Of a stretch of 64,000 bases of DNA, positions 48,852 through 60,296 are shown in pieces. Source of the DNA: Membranipora membranacea. Its lineage: Eukaryota > Bryozoa > Gymnolaemata > Cheilostomatida > Membraniporidae. The stretch is from contig OU612075.1 in the NCBI GenBank assembly GCA_914767715.1, positions 21,578,001 to 21,642,000 on the forward strand, in the 5' to 3' direction. How positions within the stretch are numbered: position 1 is the first letter of the stretch; each line of letters begins with the position of its first letter. Below the pieces are notes generated by a model. That model made no database searches and had not been told where the DNA came from. It worked only from the letters and a program-made list of their open reading frames with translations. Both the position numbers and the translations under genes were made by a program.

Positions 48852-49196
48852 TTATGAATTATTCATCTTTTCCTGTGATTCATAAAAGTCATCCTTTTTA
48901 TTTTCGTTGTAGCTGCTGGTGAGGTTAGAGATGAGATAGAAGATGGCGAGAGCTGTGATAACCATGGCGAGATTATCTCTGAGCTCAGTTATAAGATTAC
49001 GTCTATGTCTGCGTATCACTGATATGTGTACGGGTGATCTCACTATTACTGCTGTGTCTCTCTGATCTACTGTAGCTGAGTCCGGCTCAGGCTGACTAGT
49101 CTTGTTATAACTCAGAGCTGTATCTCTACTAGGCACACTACTAACAATTCTCTTCAACATCGTCATAACAATCACATGCAACAAACAGCTATACAA
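48852..49196 (-). CDS. Small tail-anchored membrane protein, unknown family
   Basis: An uninterrupted frame of up to 114 residues. A start at the internal MTMLKR (104 residues) is equally plausible, since two in-frame ATGs lie close together there. The N-terminal part is polar and basic (VIRRHRRNLITELRDN). A hydrophobic segment, NLAMVITALAIFYLISNL, lies about 20 residues before the end, and the tail is charged (ENKKDDFYESQEK). This layout suggests a tail-anchored protein with its bulk in the cytosol. Codon use resembles the recognised genes rather than the surrounding AT-rich DNA. I do not recognise the family. It could also be the last exon of a longer gene. It is transcribed away from the receptor-like gene that begins at 50306. 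Confidence 0.5.
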   Translation of the reverse strand: MYSCLLHVIVMTMLKRIVSSVPSRDTALSYNKTSQPEPDSATVDQRDTAVIVRSPVHISVIRRHRRNLITELRDNLAMVITALAIFYLISNLTSSYNENKKDDFYESQEKMNNS

Positions 49197-50305
49197 GTAA
49201 TGTTTTGTTGGCAGAACGTTTCATATGGATATCATAGAATTATCTGCCCATGCAAAGAAGGAAGACAACTTCTTAATATAACTAACTGTGTTTCTGTAAT
49301 TTTAAACAGATTGTCTTTAAATTATTTTTTAATAATGATCTTTGGTGTATATAGATACCTATATTCATCTGTCATTCATTCTTCTATATGTAGTGCTGGG
49401 ACTATTTTGCTTTATTGGTGAAAAATATATCATCCAAATACAAAATGTGCATGTCACTCAAACTGTGCCGGGGTAGCTGGTAGTAGCATGTCATCAAGAT
49501 TTCATAGCTAGCGTGTCATCAAGATTTCATAGCTGATTGCATACCCAAATTTTACAAGGCAGAGTTGAAAGTATCATTAAAACTGAATAATGTTCACAAA
49601 ATAGTCAGTGACAAGCAGCTATCATTTATCACTTCTCTTTTAGCAATAAAGTATTTCACTGCTCTGAGAAGTCACAAATACACCCAATAGTAATAATCAC
49701 TTCTCTATTATAATCTAACAGTTCAAATCAGGATATAGAGTTACAGCCCAACAATGGTAACAATGACACTGTAATATTACTCTATCCCGATAAACAGCTG
49801 ATAAAACAGGATGAAATAGCCATAGCTACTTCCACTATGCATGTCATAGTTAGGTCTGTTTGGTGAAATCACACAATGGTGAATTGTGCATCCTTTATCA
49901 CCCATATCTGTAGTATAACACTCAGATAGGCACTGCGTCATCAACCGTCACTATATATAAACATGAAAACTGCATATTTAGCATTTCTGGTAACTTCTCT
50001 ACCAGAGCCCATATTATATTTACTGTCTCTGCCTTTACCAAACGTTACCAAGCGTGTAGGATCACCATGGTCAGGTGGAGCCCATCAATCACTGCTCTGT
50101 AGCAGTTTGTACCGATTACAGACGTCAAAATCAGTCAGTCTAGCATAACACAGACTTCGCCTGACAACACTAAACATAGATCTGAAATAGTGATCCACCG
50201 CTCTCTCATACATGAGTGAGATCTCAATCGAGTTTCTCGCTTAATTAAACAGCGTTGTTTTTGAGTAGCACTGCAGACTTTTGGATATAAGCGAGATAAT
50301 TGAGC
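49197..50305. other. Divergent upstream region, candidate TATA element
   Basis: This lies between the minus-strand small membrane gene and the plus-strand receptor-like gene. A ctatatataaac word at about 49950 is a possible TATA box for a transcript running into 50306. A 24-bp unit around tgtcatcaagatttcatagc is doubled at 49486-49535. A 61-codon frame at 49963 starting MKTAYLAFL has no support beyond being open. Confidence 0.35.
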
Positions 50306-53300
50306 ATGTCAGGTCGGGTTCCACAGTTAGAGACACAGCCTCAGAGTAGTGAGAATGTCGACTGTACAGACAGACCATGGGACTGGAAATGTCAGGTCGA
50401 GAAGTACCAGACTAATACTAGCCCTGTTCCTGATACACCTGGTGCTGCTGACATTGGGGCGGCAACCGAACGTTCTATAATAAAGATGACAATGAATACA
50501 GAAAGCTCAGGCTTATTACACAGTACAGTACAGTCCTCAGTGGGATATGAACGCAGCACACTGGTAGTAATAGATGGAGCCTCAGGTTCTGTGACAGCGG
50601 GAGGCTCTGAAGATGGGTCACAAGATACCGTCTCGCTAGCACTACATGCGGCTCTGGCAGCTCTCGGAGTATTAATAGTATTACTAATCATACTGATAGT
50701 ATACTTTGGGTACTTCAGGTAAACAGGCAGCAACTCTATCAAAAGTAAAATATCTTATAACTTACAGCCCAGCTCGGTATTCTAAGAATATTTATGGAAG
50801 CCCCATGCATCCATGTCTTCGACTATAACAGGATGGCCACTGGCTATGTATTGTTTCATCCACATCCTTGATCATATTTTGGCAGCTTCATATCTACATC
50901 TATATCTTGTTTTGTCACTTCCATCACTGTCACTGGCACTTCTTTTTATGGCTTTCATTGTTGAAGGAGCTTGTAGAGGATGAAAAATATAAATTTGGAC
51001 ATGAATTGCATTGCTTATGAAAGGTCATAGATCGTTTAACATATACAGGAAAAGGCAGAGAGGACAGGGTACAGATTCAGAGAATGGCTCTGGGATGGAT
51101 AACTATGCATACTCTAAACATAAACGTATACCTTATGTAAGTTATAGATAGACGAGTATATATGTTAGTATACAGCTAACTTTGTAATACCAAATTTGGG
51201 TTATGTCAACCAGGTAGTTTGCCCGGCTGATGTGTGTGTTTTCCACAGTTAAAAACTTCAAGACCAGCCTATACTCCATGGTCTCAGTATCAATTTAGGG
51301 TTCAGTTATAAATCTATTCTGCATTTGACTCTTAGAATAAGACTACAAAGCAGACAAAGCAGACAGAGCCTGGCTGGTTGGTTCATTTATTTTGTCACAA
51401 TCATTAAGTACCTGTATGCTGCGAGGTTTGTGATACTTACCTACATGCCTTAAAACAGCAATAATCTGCCCATTTCTGTGGAAAATTAAAAAGAGAAATA
51501 TTAAAATAGAACAGAGATCATGATTACTTATTCACACTATTCACACCATTCACAGAATTCACAGTAATTTGGGTGGGGTCATTTTACTCGGTTTCATTTG
51601 CGTATTTTGTCTTATTTACATTTCAAATGTGTCGTCACCATCACTCTTATTTGCATTTTTTCAAATTCAAAGTTGGGTTGGGCCCTATAAACAAAAATAA
51701 CAAATCACTCAATAATATTTTACTAGTATAATATGTACACATGTAGTCACATGGATAGATAGGGACACGCACACTCACATGTATTGGCTCTACATCCAGC
51801 ATATAAATATAGAAAAAGGAGAACATAAATCAAGTTTGCTTGAAGTTAAAGATGGAGTGTAATACAGATGCAGCATTAATTGTAGACACTTGGTAGTCTA
51901 TCTACAGGGATTTACTTGTGCGGGGGGGGGGGAGTAATAATATGGACCAAAATTTTTTTTATGAGACTTTCTTTTACCAATTTGCTATGCTCAAAATTAA
52001 ATCCTAAAAACTTATGAGATCACGGTAATTACGCGGAGCATAGCATGTCTTGTCAAGACAGGCTACATTGAGCCATATTTAACAGCGTAAAGCACGATGA
52101 TTAATGATATTATATTGATTTATAATTCATTAGAAAATCAATATCATGCGGTGCACCTGCTTTGACATGCATTGTGATACTGTAATTTAACTATAAACTG
52201 AACTGAAAATTATTGTATTCTTACACTTTATTACATCTAATTTTCTTCTATAAAAAGAAAATTAGGTTTCAAAACTACATCAGCACAGTCAGATATAGTT
52301 GTGGAATGTGTAGCTATAATGATTTTCAAAAAATACTAAATATTTACTGAGAAAAATCGCTAAATGAGAGTCCTACATATGACATCATATTCTTGCTTAT
52401 AAATGTAAACAAATTGTTATGATGTATTTGGCGCCAATTCGGAGCACATGTACATAATCGGAATTGGGTGATCTATCAACCTGGATAGGGACGGGAGAAA
52501 GTGAATCTGACCCGTACCCCCCTCTTTAAGTATCCAAGTAATGGTTTAAAGCGTATTTGTTCCCGCCGCTTTTGTGGCGGAGTGATAATGCAAAGTCGGG
52601 TATCACTGCAGCTTGACACTAGGACTCCTCGGTAGCTACAGAGGGAACAAACCTGTTCTAGTAATGGTGCGAGTAAATTTGGCTTGGCTTACCAATGAGG
52701 ATTTTCCAACCATTCTTAGGACTGGTTGTATTTTTACATGTCCTCTATTTTACAGAGCCTACAGGAAAACAGATTGAGTGTAATACCGGAGTTATCTGAA
52801 CACGACTCTGAGTCTCAGTATGAGTACGTTGAACCCGCATCGGGTACTCATTTAAACCTCCCCACATTTCTCGTCACTGATCATAGTATGAACCCAGCCT
52901 ATGACTACAGTGAACCAGACAATCAGACTGAGAACCTCAACCCCTCTGCTGACGAAGAGGGAGGGCTGTATGATTACGTCGATCCGGCGACAGTCCACAC
53001 AAAGTTTTCAAGCTCTAAGACTACTCTGACTGGTGTAGTGAATCCAGCACATATAGAAATAGATACTGAGACTAGCTTTCAGTCAATCACAACAGATACA
53101 GAGTCAAAAGACACAATCACATCTGACTCTGAGACTAACGAGCCGATCCCCACAGAACCTGAGAGTAACCTTATGACAGAGTCTGAATCGAGTAGTGCAC
53201 CACTATATCAAGCTATGCTGCCTTCAAATGGTATGTAGAACTACACTTTACTACACATTGCAGCATAGGTTAGGAGTTATTTCATTTAGTCTTAGTTCTT

Positions 53301-54601
53301 TAGGATGGAAAAAAATGGTTCCAGGCAAACTGATTAAGATAAGACCTCCAGCAAAAAAAACTGGGTTTTATACTCTATTGTCTTGTGCCTTTACGACTGA
53401 AGACAGCGCAAACCAGCTTGTGCTGCAGAGATAAGGGCATACTCTTCCCTCGTGTTTTCAATTTTCCAGATAGGAACGAAAAAGTAGAGCTTTCCATCAA
53501 TTCGCAGGAATTTAAATACAAAGCAATCCAATCATCCTTCCTGCTCAATGCTTAACATGATAAAATGGCATCTTTGGAACCTAGTAATATTATATTGGCA
53601 CTCATGCCTAGCCGTTATACCTAATTAAAACTCCCGAATACTTGACGTGAAACTTCGGTTTAAGGGGAAATGTTCTATTTTTAAATTTAGAATCTGACAC
53701 CTCAATTTCAAATTAATCATTCCATCATCAACAGTTTTTTTATAACACACAACACGACATTATTTGCTCACAAGAAGTCGTAGTATTGCGTTATGCACTC
53801 AAACTTCGACTTACGCCAAAACAAAGAAGTAAACATGATCGAGTTGTATCAGTCCGGACAAAGTGACACCAGGATATATGTGACTGTAATAAGATTAAAA
53901 AAGGATACTAAAAAATCTGTGCCAGGTACTCCAGTGATAACCCAGACTGTTTCAATTAAACTTTTATGAGATGATTTATAGCTTTGGTTAGTGTCGTTAG
54001 TGATTCCTGGTGTGACTGGTGACAGCTCTAAGTTCTTATGTCTGACCTATATAACATCACAGAATAAGCAATTTCTTTTATCGTTGGATAATGGTGACCC
54101 TCCCTTCACAATGGTCTGAAAAACATTGGCTCATCCTTAGTATATAGGACTATGATACATAATAGGTCATATTGAGTAACAGTGAAAGCTATGATCTGTG
54201 TGTTTTACATACACACACTCCCTTTTATACCATAGGATCTGCTGTCAACTTCCCATACAGATGAGATAAGTTTCGTCAGCAAAATTAACGCTGACAAACA
54301 AAGAACACTCCCATCCCAGAAGATGACTAAACTAATGAATATTCTCATACTTTGTTATACAGATCTGAATCAGCATGTGTATGCTTCTTCCTGCGATGTG
54401 GAGAGTATCAGCACAGAACCCACTACAGCAACACCGGCTTACTCAGAGCCAGTCAGTGATTCCACTTCATCGGCAGCTTCTACACCGGCAGCAGCAGTAG
54501 ACAATTATACTTATAATATATGTGAGGAGGAGGAGCCGGAGGAGGATAACTCTGTATATGAGCTTCTATCTGATGGGGAGACAAATAACAATAGCTCCTA
54601 A
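50306..54601 (+). CDS. Single-pass receptor-like protein with YxxP-rich tail (paralog A)
   Basis: Four exons (50306-50718, 51049-51136, 52756-53230, 54363-54601) join to 404 residues. There is no N-terminal signal peptide. A short polar outer part with a CX8C pair (CTDRPWDWKC) and an NTS sequon leads to one membrane segment (about residues 112-134, ending VYFGYFR), then basic KRQR, which puts the tail in the cytosol (type III topology). The tail is acidic, Ser/Thr-rich and full of tyrosine motifs: YEYVEP (Tyr191), YDYSEP (Tyr218), YDYVDP (Tyr241), YQAM (Tyr318), YSEP (Tyr352), YELL (Tyr391). pYxxP is the known ligand type for Crk-class SH2 domains and pYxxM for PI3-kinase. Signalling is inferred; no catalytic domain exists. 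Paralog B follows 1.5 kb downstream with the same exon plan. I recognise no named family. A likely polyadenylation signal lies near 55049. Confidence 0.8.
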
Positions 54602-56064
54602 AGTATGATGTGTATGTTTTATTGGCGAGGGTTTCATATATCAGCAGCATGTTGTGTATTCACCTTCCTTTGGCCTCTACAGCTTGTTCTCCCTCCGGAG
54701 AGGGGACCTTTCTTGACATTTGAATGGTTTATTTTGCATAATTTTAGAGCAAGCAATATCAACACTTTTAGCTACCACATTATATTTACTTATTTGGAGC
54801 ACTTCCAATGCCATCAGCTGCCATTCCTTATGTTATCAGAGCCTGTTGTCTATATGATCCGCTCAAAGTTATTATGCTCATTCCGTTCACTATTTATTAC
54901 AATGAATAACTTAAATTATGACACATTCAGTTTTTTTCTGAGAATCCTGTTTTGAACATTGAACCAAAAATAGAGAGTAAAATCACAAAGCATAAAAAAT
55001 CACAGAATTCATACGTTGGCCTGGACATCCATACTAATCCAGTTACACAATAAAATGATGGTATACCTTTTGGCCATAAGTGGTTATACAGCAATAGGCG
55101 AGAATGAGATCATTACTGATTTTAATTAATGATGTCGTCCTTGTACACTGTTATAAGCTGTACAAGGCTCCTTGATATCTAGTGGTATCATTATATTTTG
55201 TCTTTTTATACATTTTCTAAATGGTCCTTGACAAACTTCCAGAAAGCTATGATCTGTAAAATGATAGATCACTATTGAGGCGCCAGCTTTGCGATACCAG
55301 TCTGCAATGACAGCCCACAGCTTGAAATAAAATAGTTCAAATGACTTCTTTATTTTTTAAGGCAGATTGCTTGCACGAAAAATCACAAATCCTGCAGCAT
55401 GTTATCCAGCACAAGTAAGCTAAAAGTGTCTGGTGAAGTTATGTATGATCTGTGACTAGTGTGGAGATTATTCTTAGATTTCATAATGTTGGATACTCAA
55501 TTCTCAAGTCCCAACTCCTACCAACAAAGGAGTTAAAACTAACTCCTTGTATTATCTAAAATGAAAATTACCGAGAGCAGTACAAAAAATGTGCTGAGGT
55601 TATTGATTACAGCTTACCATTCCCCCATGTGGAATTGTTAATAAAAATGATAATCTTTGTTCCAAGTTACCTACAGAAATTACATCTGAATGATGAGAAT
55701 TTAATGAATCATCCCGCTATGGTTTAACACCAAAGCTGTGAGCTTCTGAGGATAAGTTAGAAGGTTAATAGGGCTCAGATAAAATGACAGATGTTTTTAA
55801 TGTGTATATGAGGCGTGTCACAGGATTGATAGTCTGGCTCTATGGGACAGTCAGTACCAAGCGATGAGGAACAACAGGAACACTGTAATAACAATATCTG
55901 GGCTGAGACTAGTTTTCGGAGAAATAGTGGTTGTGTAAAAGTGAAATCACTCTCTCATATTATATAGAGAGATAGAGAGATAGAGAAATTTCATGCTTGT
56001 TGAATCCTAAATGAGCTGGTACATCAAATATTAGTCACCTATATATAATAAATAATCACCGAAA
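54602..56064. other. Gap between paralogs A and B
   Basis: Holds the 3' UTR of paralog A (AATAAA near 55049) and the upstream region of paralog B. A gatagaga-type simple repeat lies at about 55965-55985, 80 bases before the B start. A 116-codon frame at 54605 lies directly after the A stop and looks like 3' UTR read-through. Confidence 0.5.
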
Positions 56065-59000
56065 ATGTCGATAGGTACAGATCCAAACTACAATCACTCG
56101 ATGTGGGGCAACTCGAGACGCAACAACACATCATCTTCGTCACAGCTGGACTCATCATCATTTAATATCAGATCACGGCTTCGGCTTTCTCAGGGACTTC
56201 CCTCTTCTGGTGTAGACCGAGAACAGCTAAGGGCAGATATACGCAATCAGGTACAACAAGCTATACAGAGAATGTGGCCTTCGGTTGATACGCCCTTCAG
56301 GCCGTTCGGTAACTCTACAAATCGACCTCCTATCACTGGAGAAGAGGGAGAGACAACCACAAAAATATTTGGATTTAACACAAGGCGCCCTTTGACACGC
56401 AACACAAATCGACCTTTGAAAAGGACAACAACAGAATCCCAAACAACCCTCTCACTGCCGCAAATGATACAGACCACGGCAACTACAACAACCACATCAG
56501 CAAAGATGCCCTCCATGGGACTGCCAACGCCAACAATCACGCCAACACCAACATCAACGCCCACAACACAATTCACTTCTAGTTTATCTCCGGATTCCAC
56601 ACCTTCAACAAATGAAACTTCCATTTCTAATTCATCAAAAACCACAGAAGATAGAACCATTCCGACATCATGGCGTACAATTCCAACAACGCCCAAAACA
56701 ACAAAAAGACATTCTTCTACAACCACTAATCACAACATGGACAAACAGGGTTTGAAGGGGAGTATGACAACCACCCTACCATTAGACAGCTCAACTCAGG
56801 TAGCACAGGCTACCATATCGACAATAGCTATAATACTTGGAGTTATCGCTGCCATATTACTGATTGTAGTTGTTATAGCTGTGTACTTTGGGATCTGTAG
56901 GTAAGTAGCTTCTGTAACTTCTTTTGTGAGCTCCACTTGTCGTTATGGCGTAACATCCACTGCTTTTTCAGTTTTACTGATTACTTTCTGTACCAGTGCA
57001 GTGATGGTTTTAGCTCTCTCTCCCCCTCCCCGCCACGGCAGTCCCCAATAGTTACCCCCTTAAACGGAGCATTTTTCCTTTGTTAGATGAATGTTCTACC
57101 GTTCTCGCATAGACTAATTTTACTCAAATTCATTTCCACTATGCAATCCAAGTTTTAATTCACTCTTTTTGCGCAAGTCATTTCTTCATTGAAAACAATG
57201 GTATGAGGAGTTTGTGACTTGTATTCTTTTAACATAACAAAAATCTTCCTCATGCACAGACTCAATAATATTTTCTTCTTCCTCATTGCAGCACTGACTC
57301 CAGTATTTTATTTCCTCAATGATCAATTTAGGTCTCATTGTGTTGTATTCATTTACAATATGAAGTAACAAACTCATATCTCAGATGTATACAATAGATC
57401 TGGGCAATATAGCAATATTCATATCGGGTTGGAATTTGGAAAGGGCTTGCATTCCTAAGTAAAAACTCTTCCACATAACCTGATCGTTAAGATCCTCTTT
57501 GCCTGACACTAGGTGGATCTTTAAGCCTACAGTTCTGGGTCATTAACAACCATTAGCCGAACCATTCATAGCACTCAACGTGAAAGAGTCATACTGGTTA
57601 GCACATTGTACCTGGAATCAAGAATTAAACATTCCTTAAAAATACTTTTGGTTGTCATAGAGGCTAATTGTTGTTCTTCGCCAAAATATTTTGAAATATC
57701 TACACATCTGTAGGCAAACCTTTATGGTGCCTAGATCAACCGCCATAAACCTGTAAAAACACTTTGTGTGGGGGGGGGGTGGTTCTCATCATACTACCGC
57801 AGAATAAAAGGTTTACTAATGTCTTCCATAATGAAACCAAAGCTTTTAATAACACTAATATTTGAAATTCAAAATTATTTATGCTTTTACAGAAGGAGGA
57901 AATTTAAACCTATTCAGAGAGGGAAACGATGGCTGTCCATCCAGCTAAGGCTACAAAGATCTGCTGCTGGCCCTGCAGGGGTAAATGTCTGATTATTACA
58001 TTACTGCAACTAAAGTACATATTACTCTTAGATTGCAAAATACATTTAAAGTACAAATTACTCAATGATCTCATCGATTTAAGCCACCCTCAATTCTGAG
58101 TCTTCAGACTGAGACAGACTTTGTCATCTAAACCAATCTTAAGAAAATTGAATCAACTGCAAAACAAAGGCTTTTAGCTTTTATGTCTGATATTGTGGGA
58201 AGCAACAAGGATGGATAAAATAATCCTACTGTTCTTGTCTCTGTTCACTGCATGATTTACTTTGGGATTAATGTCATAATATTCTCATGATATACATATG
58301 AACTTGAATAACCCTTGGTCAGAGTCTGATCCATTGCCGTAGTTTCTTGGGTTTTTAGTTTTTACTGAGCGTGCTGTTATCAAAGTTTGCTCAAAATTCA
58401 CTCAGTTAACTAAAGTTTTTGTTTGTTTATAAGCAATTGCTTTTTTTATTTTTCAGATGAACAACAATATGAGTCTAGTCGGAGTAGACAATCGGGCCAT
58501 GAGCGGAGTCCTGGGCGGGGCTGCGTTTAGTAACGATGATTATGACAAGGCTTCTACTGTGGTTATAAGTGATGACTATCTCTCACCTACATATCAGGGC
58601 ATACCCTCGATCCTTGCTCCAGTCCACCCTAACCAACAACACCATACGAACATAGCTGTGATCTCACAACAACTACCAGTTGAGAGTGCAGACTACCAGG
58701 CTATACCCGACTTAATCCAACAGTATCAGGACTTAGAACCTCGCACTAGGTCACTACCTCAGGTATGCAGGACAGAGTCATGTCTTCTTCAGGATCAGCT
58801 GAGATATCAGACCATGCTTAATACAGGTAAGCTATAGATAGAGCAAGGTATCTGAGAATTAAGGGCAGCCCACTCACATGAGAAAGTGGTAATTGCTGCT
58901 CGCTGACAGGGAACCTCCATTTGTGGTTCTTAGTTAATAATAATACGTCAATTATCGTGGAAATTAATAAAACATAAGCATGATTGTCTTTAGGTTGCAA

Positions 59001-59485
59001 TCATTCAAACTACGTAATAGTTCACTGGATGAGGTGGCAAATATGTTTCAAGCAGTTGCAATGTGAAAGGGTTTGTCCTCTCACAGAAAAAGAGCAGACA
59101 ACTTGCGACCTGCTGTTATTATTATTTAGCAGGTCTGGACGCACACTTTTACGCACAGAAGGAGGACACTTATTATTATGAAGATCCAGACAAAGCAGTC
59201 AGGCCACAAAGCCAGCTTTCTCAAGATCCTGAGAACACAGTCTATACAGCTATTGGGTCTGAGAGCACAGGCTACGCTAGGACCGATGATTTATATCAAT
59301 TAGCCGACGATCCTGGGTATGAGGTAGCGGGCTCTACAAGCACCACCCCGTATCAGACGATTGATCATGAGTATGATCACCCTGCTGACGCTTACAATGA
59401 CAGACTAAGGGGAGGCAGCGTCCAGAGTCGAGTGCGTGGACCTGACTCTATTTATGAGGTCATACGAGAGCATGAGAATTTATAG
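56065..59485 (+). CDS. Mucin-like single-pass receptor with ITAM-type tail (paralog B)
   Basis: Four exons (56065-56900, 57893-57980, 58457-58826, 59133-59485) join to 548 residues. The outer part is long, very rich in Thr, Ser and Pro (about residues 120-240), with sequons such as NNTS, NST, NETS and NSS, so it should be a mucin-like stalk. No signal peptide precedes it. One membrane segment (about 250-274, ending VYFGICR) is followed by RRRKFKPIQRGKRW, giving a cytosolic tail. The tail holds YQAI at 388 and YQDL at 398 with six residues between, the ITAM spacing. It also has YLSP, YQGI, YQTM, YYYEDP, YTAI, YQTI and YEVI. ITAMs bind Syk/ZAP-70-type tandem SH2 kinases once phosphorylated. The ITAM reading follows from the motif only. 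A polyadenylation signal lies at 59560-59565. The acceptor of exon 4 is tandem (tagcag), allowing one extra Ala. Confidence 0.8.
57893..57980 (+). other. 88-nt membrane-exit exon shared by both paralogs
   Basis: This exon starts in phase 2 and ends in phase 0. The matching exon of paralog A, 51049-51136, has the same length and phases. Both begin with basic residues right after YFGxx. Equal length and phase with little sequence identity point to an old tandem duplication. Confidence 0.75.
59130..59132 (+). promoter_or_regulatory. NAGNAG tandem splice acceptor
   Basis: The intron before the last exon of paralog B ends tttagcag. Use of the first AG adds GCA (Ala), and use of the second does not; both keep the frame. 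It lies four residues after the YQTM motif in the tail. Confidence 0.55.
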
Positions 59486-60296
59486 ATCTCTTATCTCACA
59501 TACCACAGTTCATATAATGGTATAAATTGGTAGTTTCAACACAAAAATGAACCAACATGAATAAAGTTTAATGTCTCTTAAGGGATTAAACTTATCGATC
59601 GTGGGTGTGTGACACTTTTTGAGCTTGGCGTAAATATAGCATCTCTCATAAAATATTTAGGAGTAATAATGAGTTACACTTGATTGCCCTGCTCTCATGA
59701 GATAACCCGCAGCGACACTTGAATATTCTACCAGAATTAAATATTTTGTAATCTGCCATAAAAAAATCAATCCATCTGTGTACAGTTTTCTTTCAGGGTA
59801 TGCATTTTGTAATCATGTAAGTCAAGCAAATTTTTAACTCTACAAACCTTTTATTTTTTCACACAAGTGACAGAGACAGAATATAATAAATACCATATAA
59901 ATAGGTATGAATATTTTGTAAATTCATGTAAATAAATGATGATTCTCATCGATTAATTTGAGAATGGGGGTTAAAGAGGTTATAATTACCAACTGAAATC
60001 AATCTTTCACAAAGTCAATGGGCGATATGCCACCGATACACCACATTAAATGAGGTTGATACATATTACTAGGAAAATACAAGCAAAGAATAATAAAGTC
60101 TTTAGACTGTGCCAAAAAAAGGTAACAAAAAGCAGATAAAAGTCTCTCAATGATTGATAATCTAGTAATTAGAATCATTACTGACCGCTAAATAGTACAA
60201 ATAAAAAATATTTAATAATTTTTTTGGCAACTCACAAACAAACCGTGCAAGGTTTTACATGGTGACCCAATGTCAGTTATGACTCATTTGTGATAG
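59486..60296. other. Convergent 3' gap between paralog B and P2X
   Basis: The two genes end facing each other. AATAAA at 59560-59565 serves paralog B. A minus-strand AATAAA near 59851 could serve the P2X gene. Nothing else is seen. Confidence 0.55.

Noticed and set aside
49963-50148. Secreted peptide starting MKTAYLAFL after a TATA-like word
   Set aside because: The start looks like a signal peptide, but Pro and Glu break the hydrophobic run, the frame is short, and nothing else supports it. It probably lies in the 5' UTR or promoter of paralog A.
54510-54580. Second ITAM in paralog A (YTYNI … YELL)
   Set aside because: Only YELL fits YxxL. The upstream tyrosines have Asn or Cys where Ile or Leu is needed, so the motif is not canonical.
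54605-54955. 116-codon plus-strand frame just after paralog A
   Set aside because: It starts four bases past the A stop codon, is rich in Phe, Leu and Tyr codons as expected for AT-rich DNA, and has no splice or similarity support. It reads as 3' UTR.
56247-56726. 159-codon minus-strand Val-rich frame
   Set aside because: It is the antisense shadow of the Thr/Pro-rich stalk of paralog B; antisense Thr codons (ACN) give Val/Gly-rich frames.
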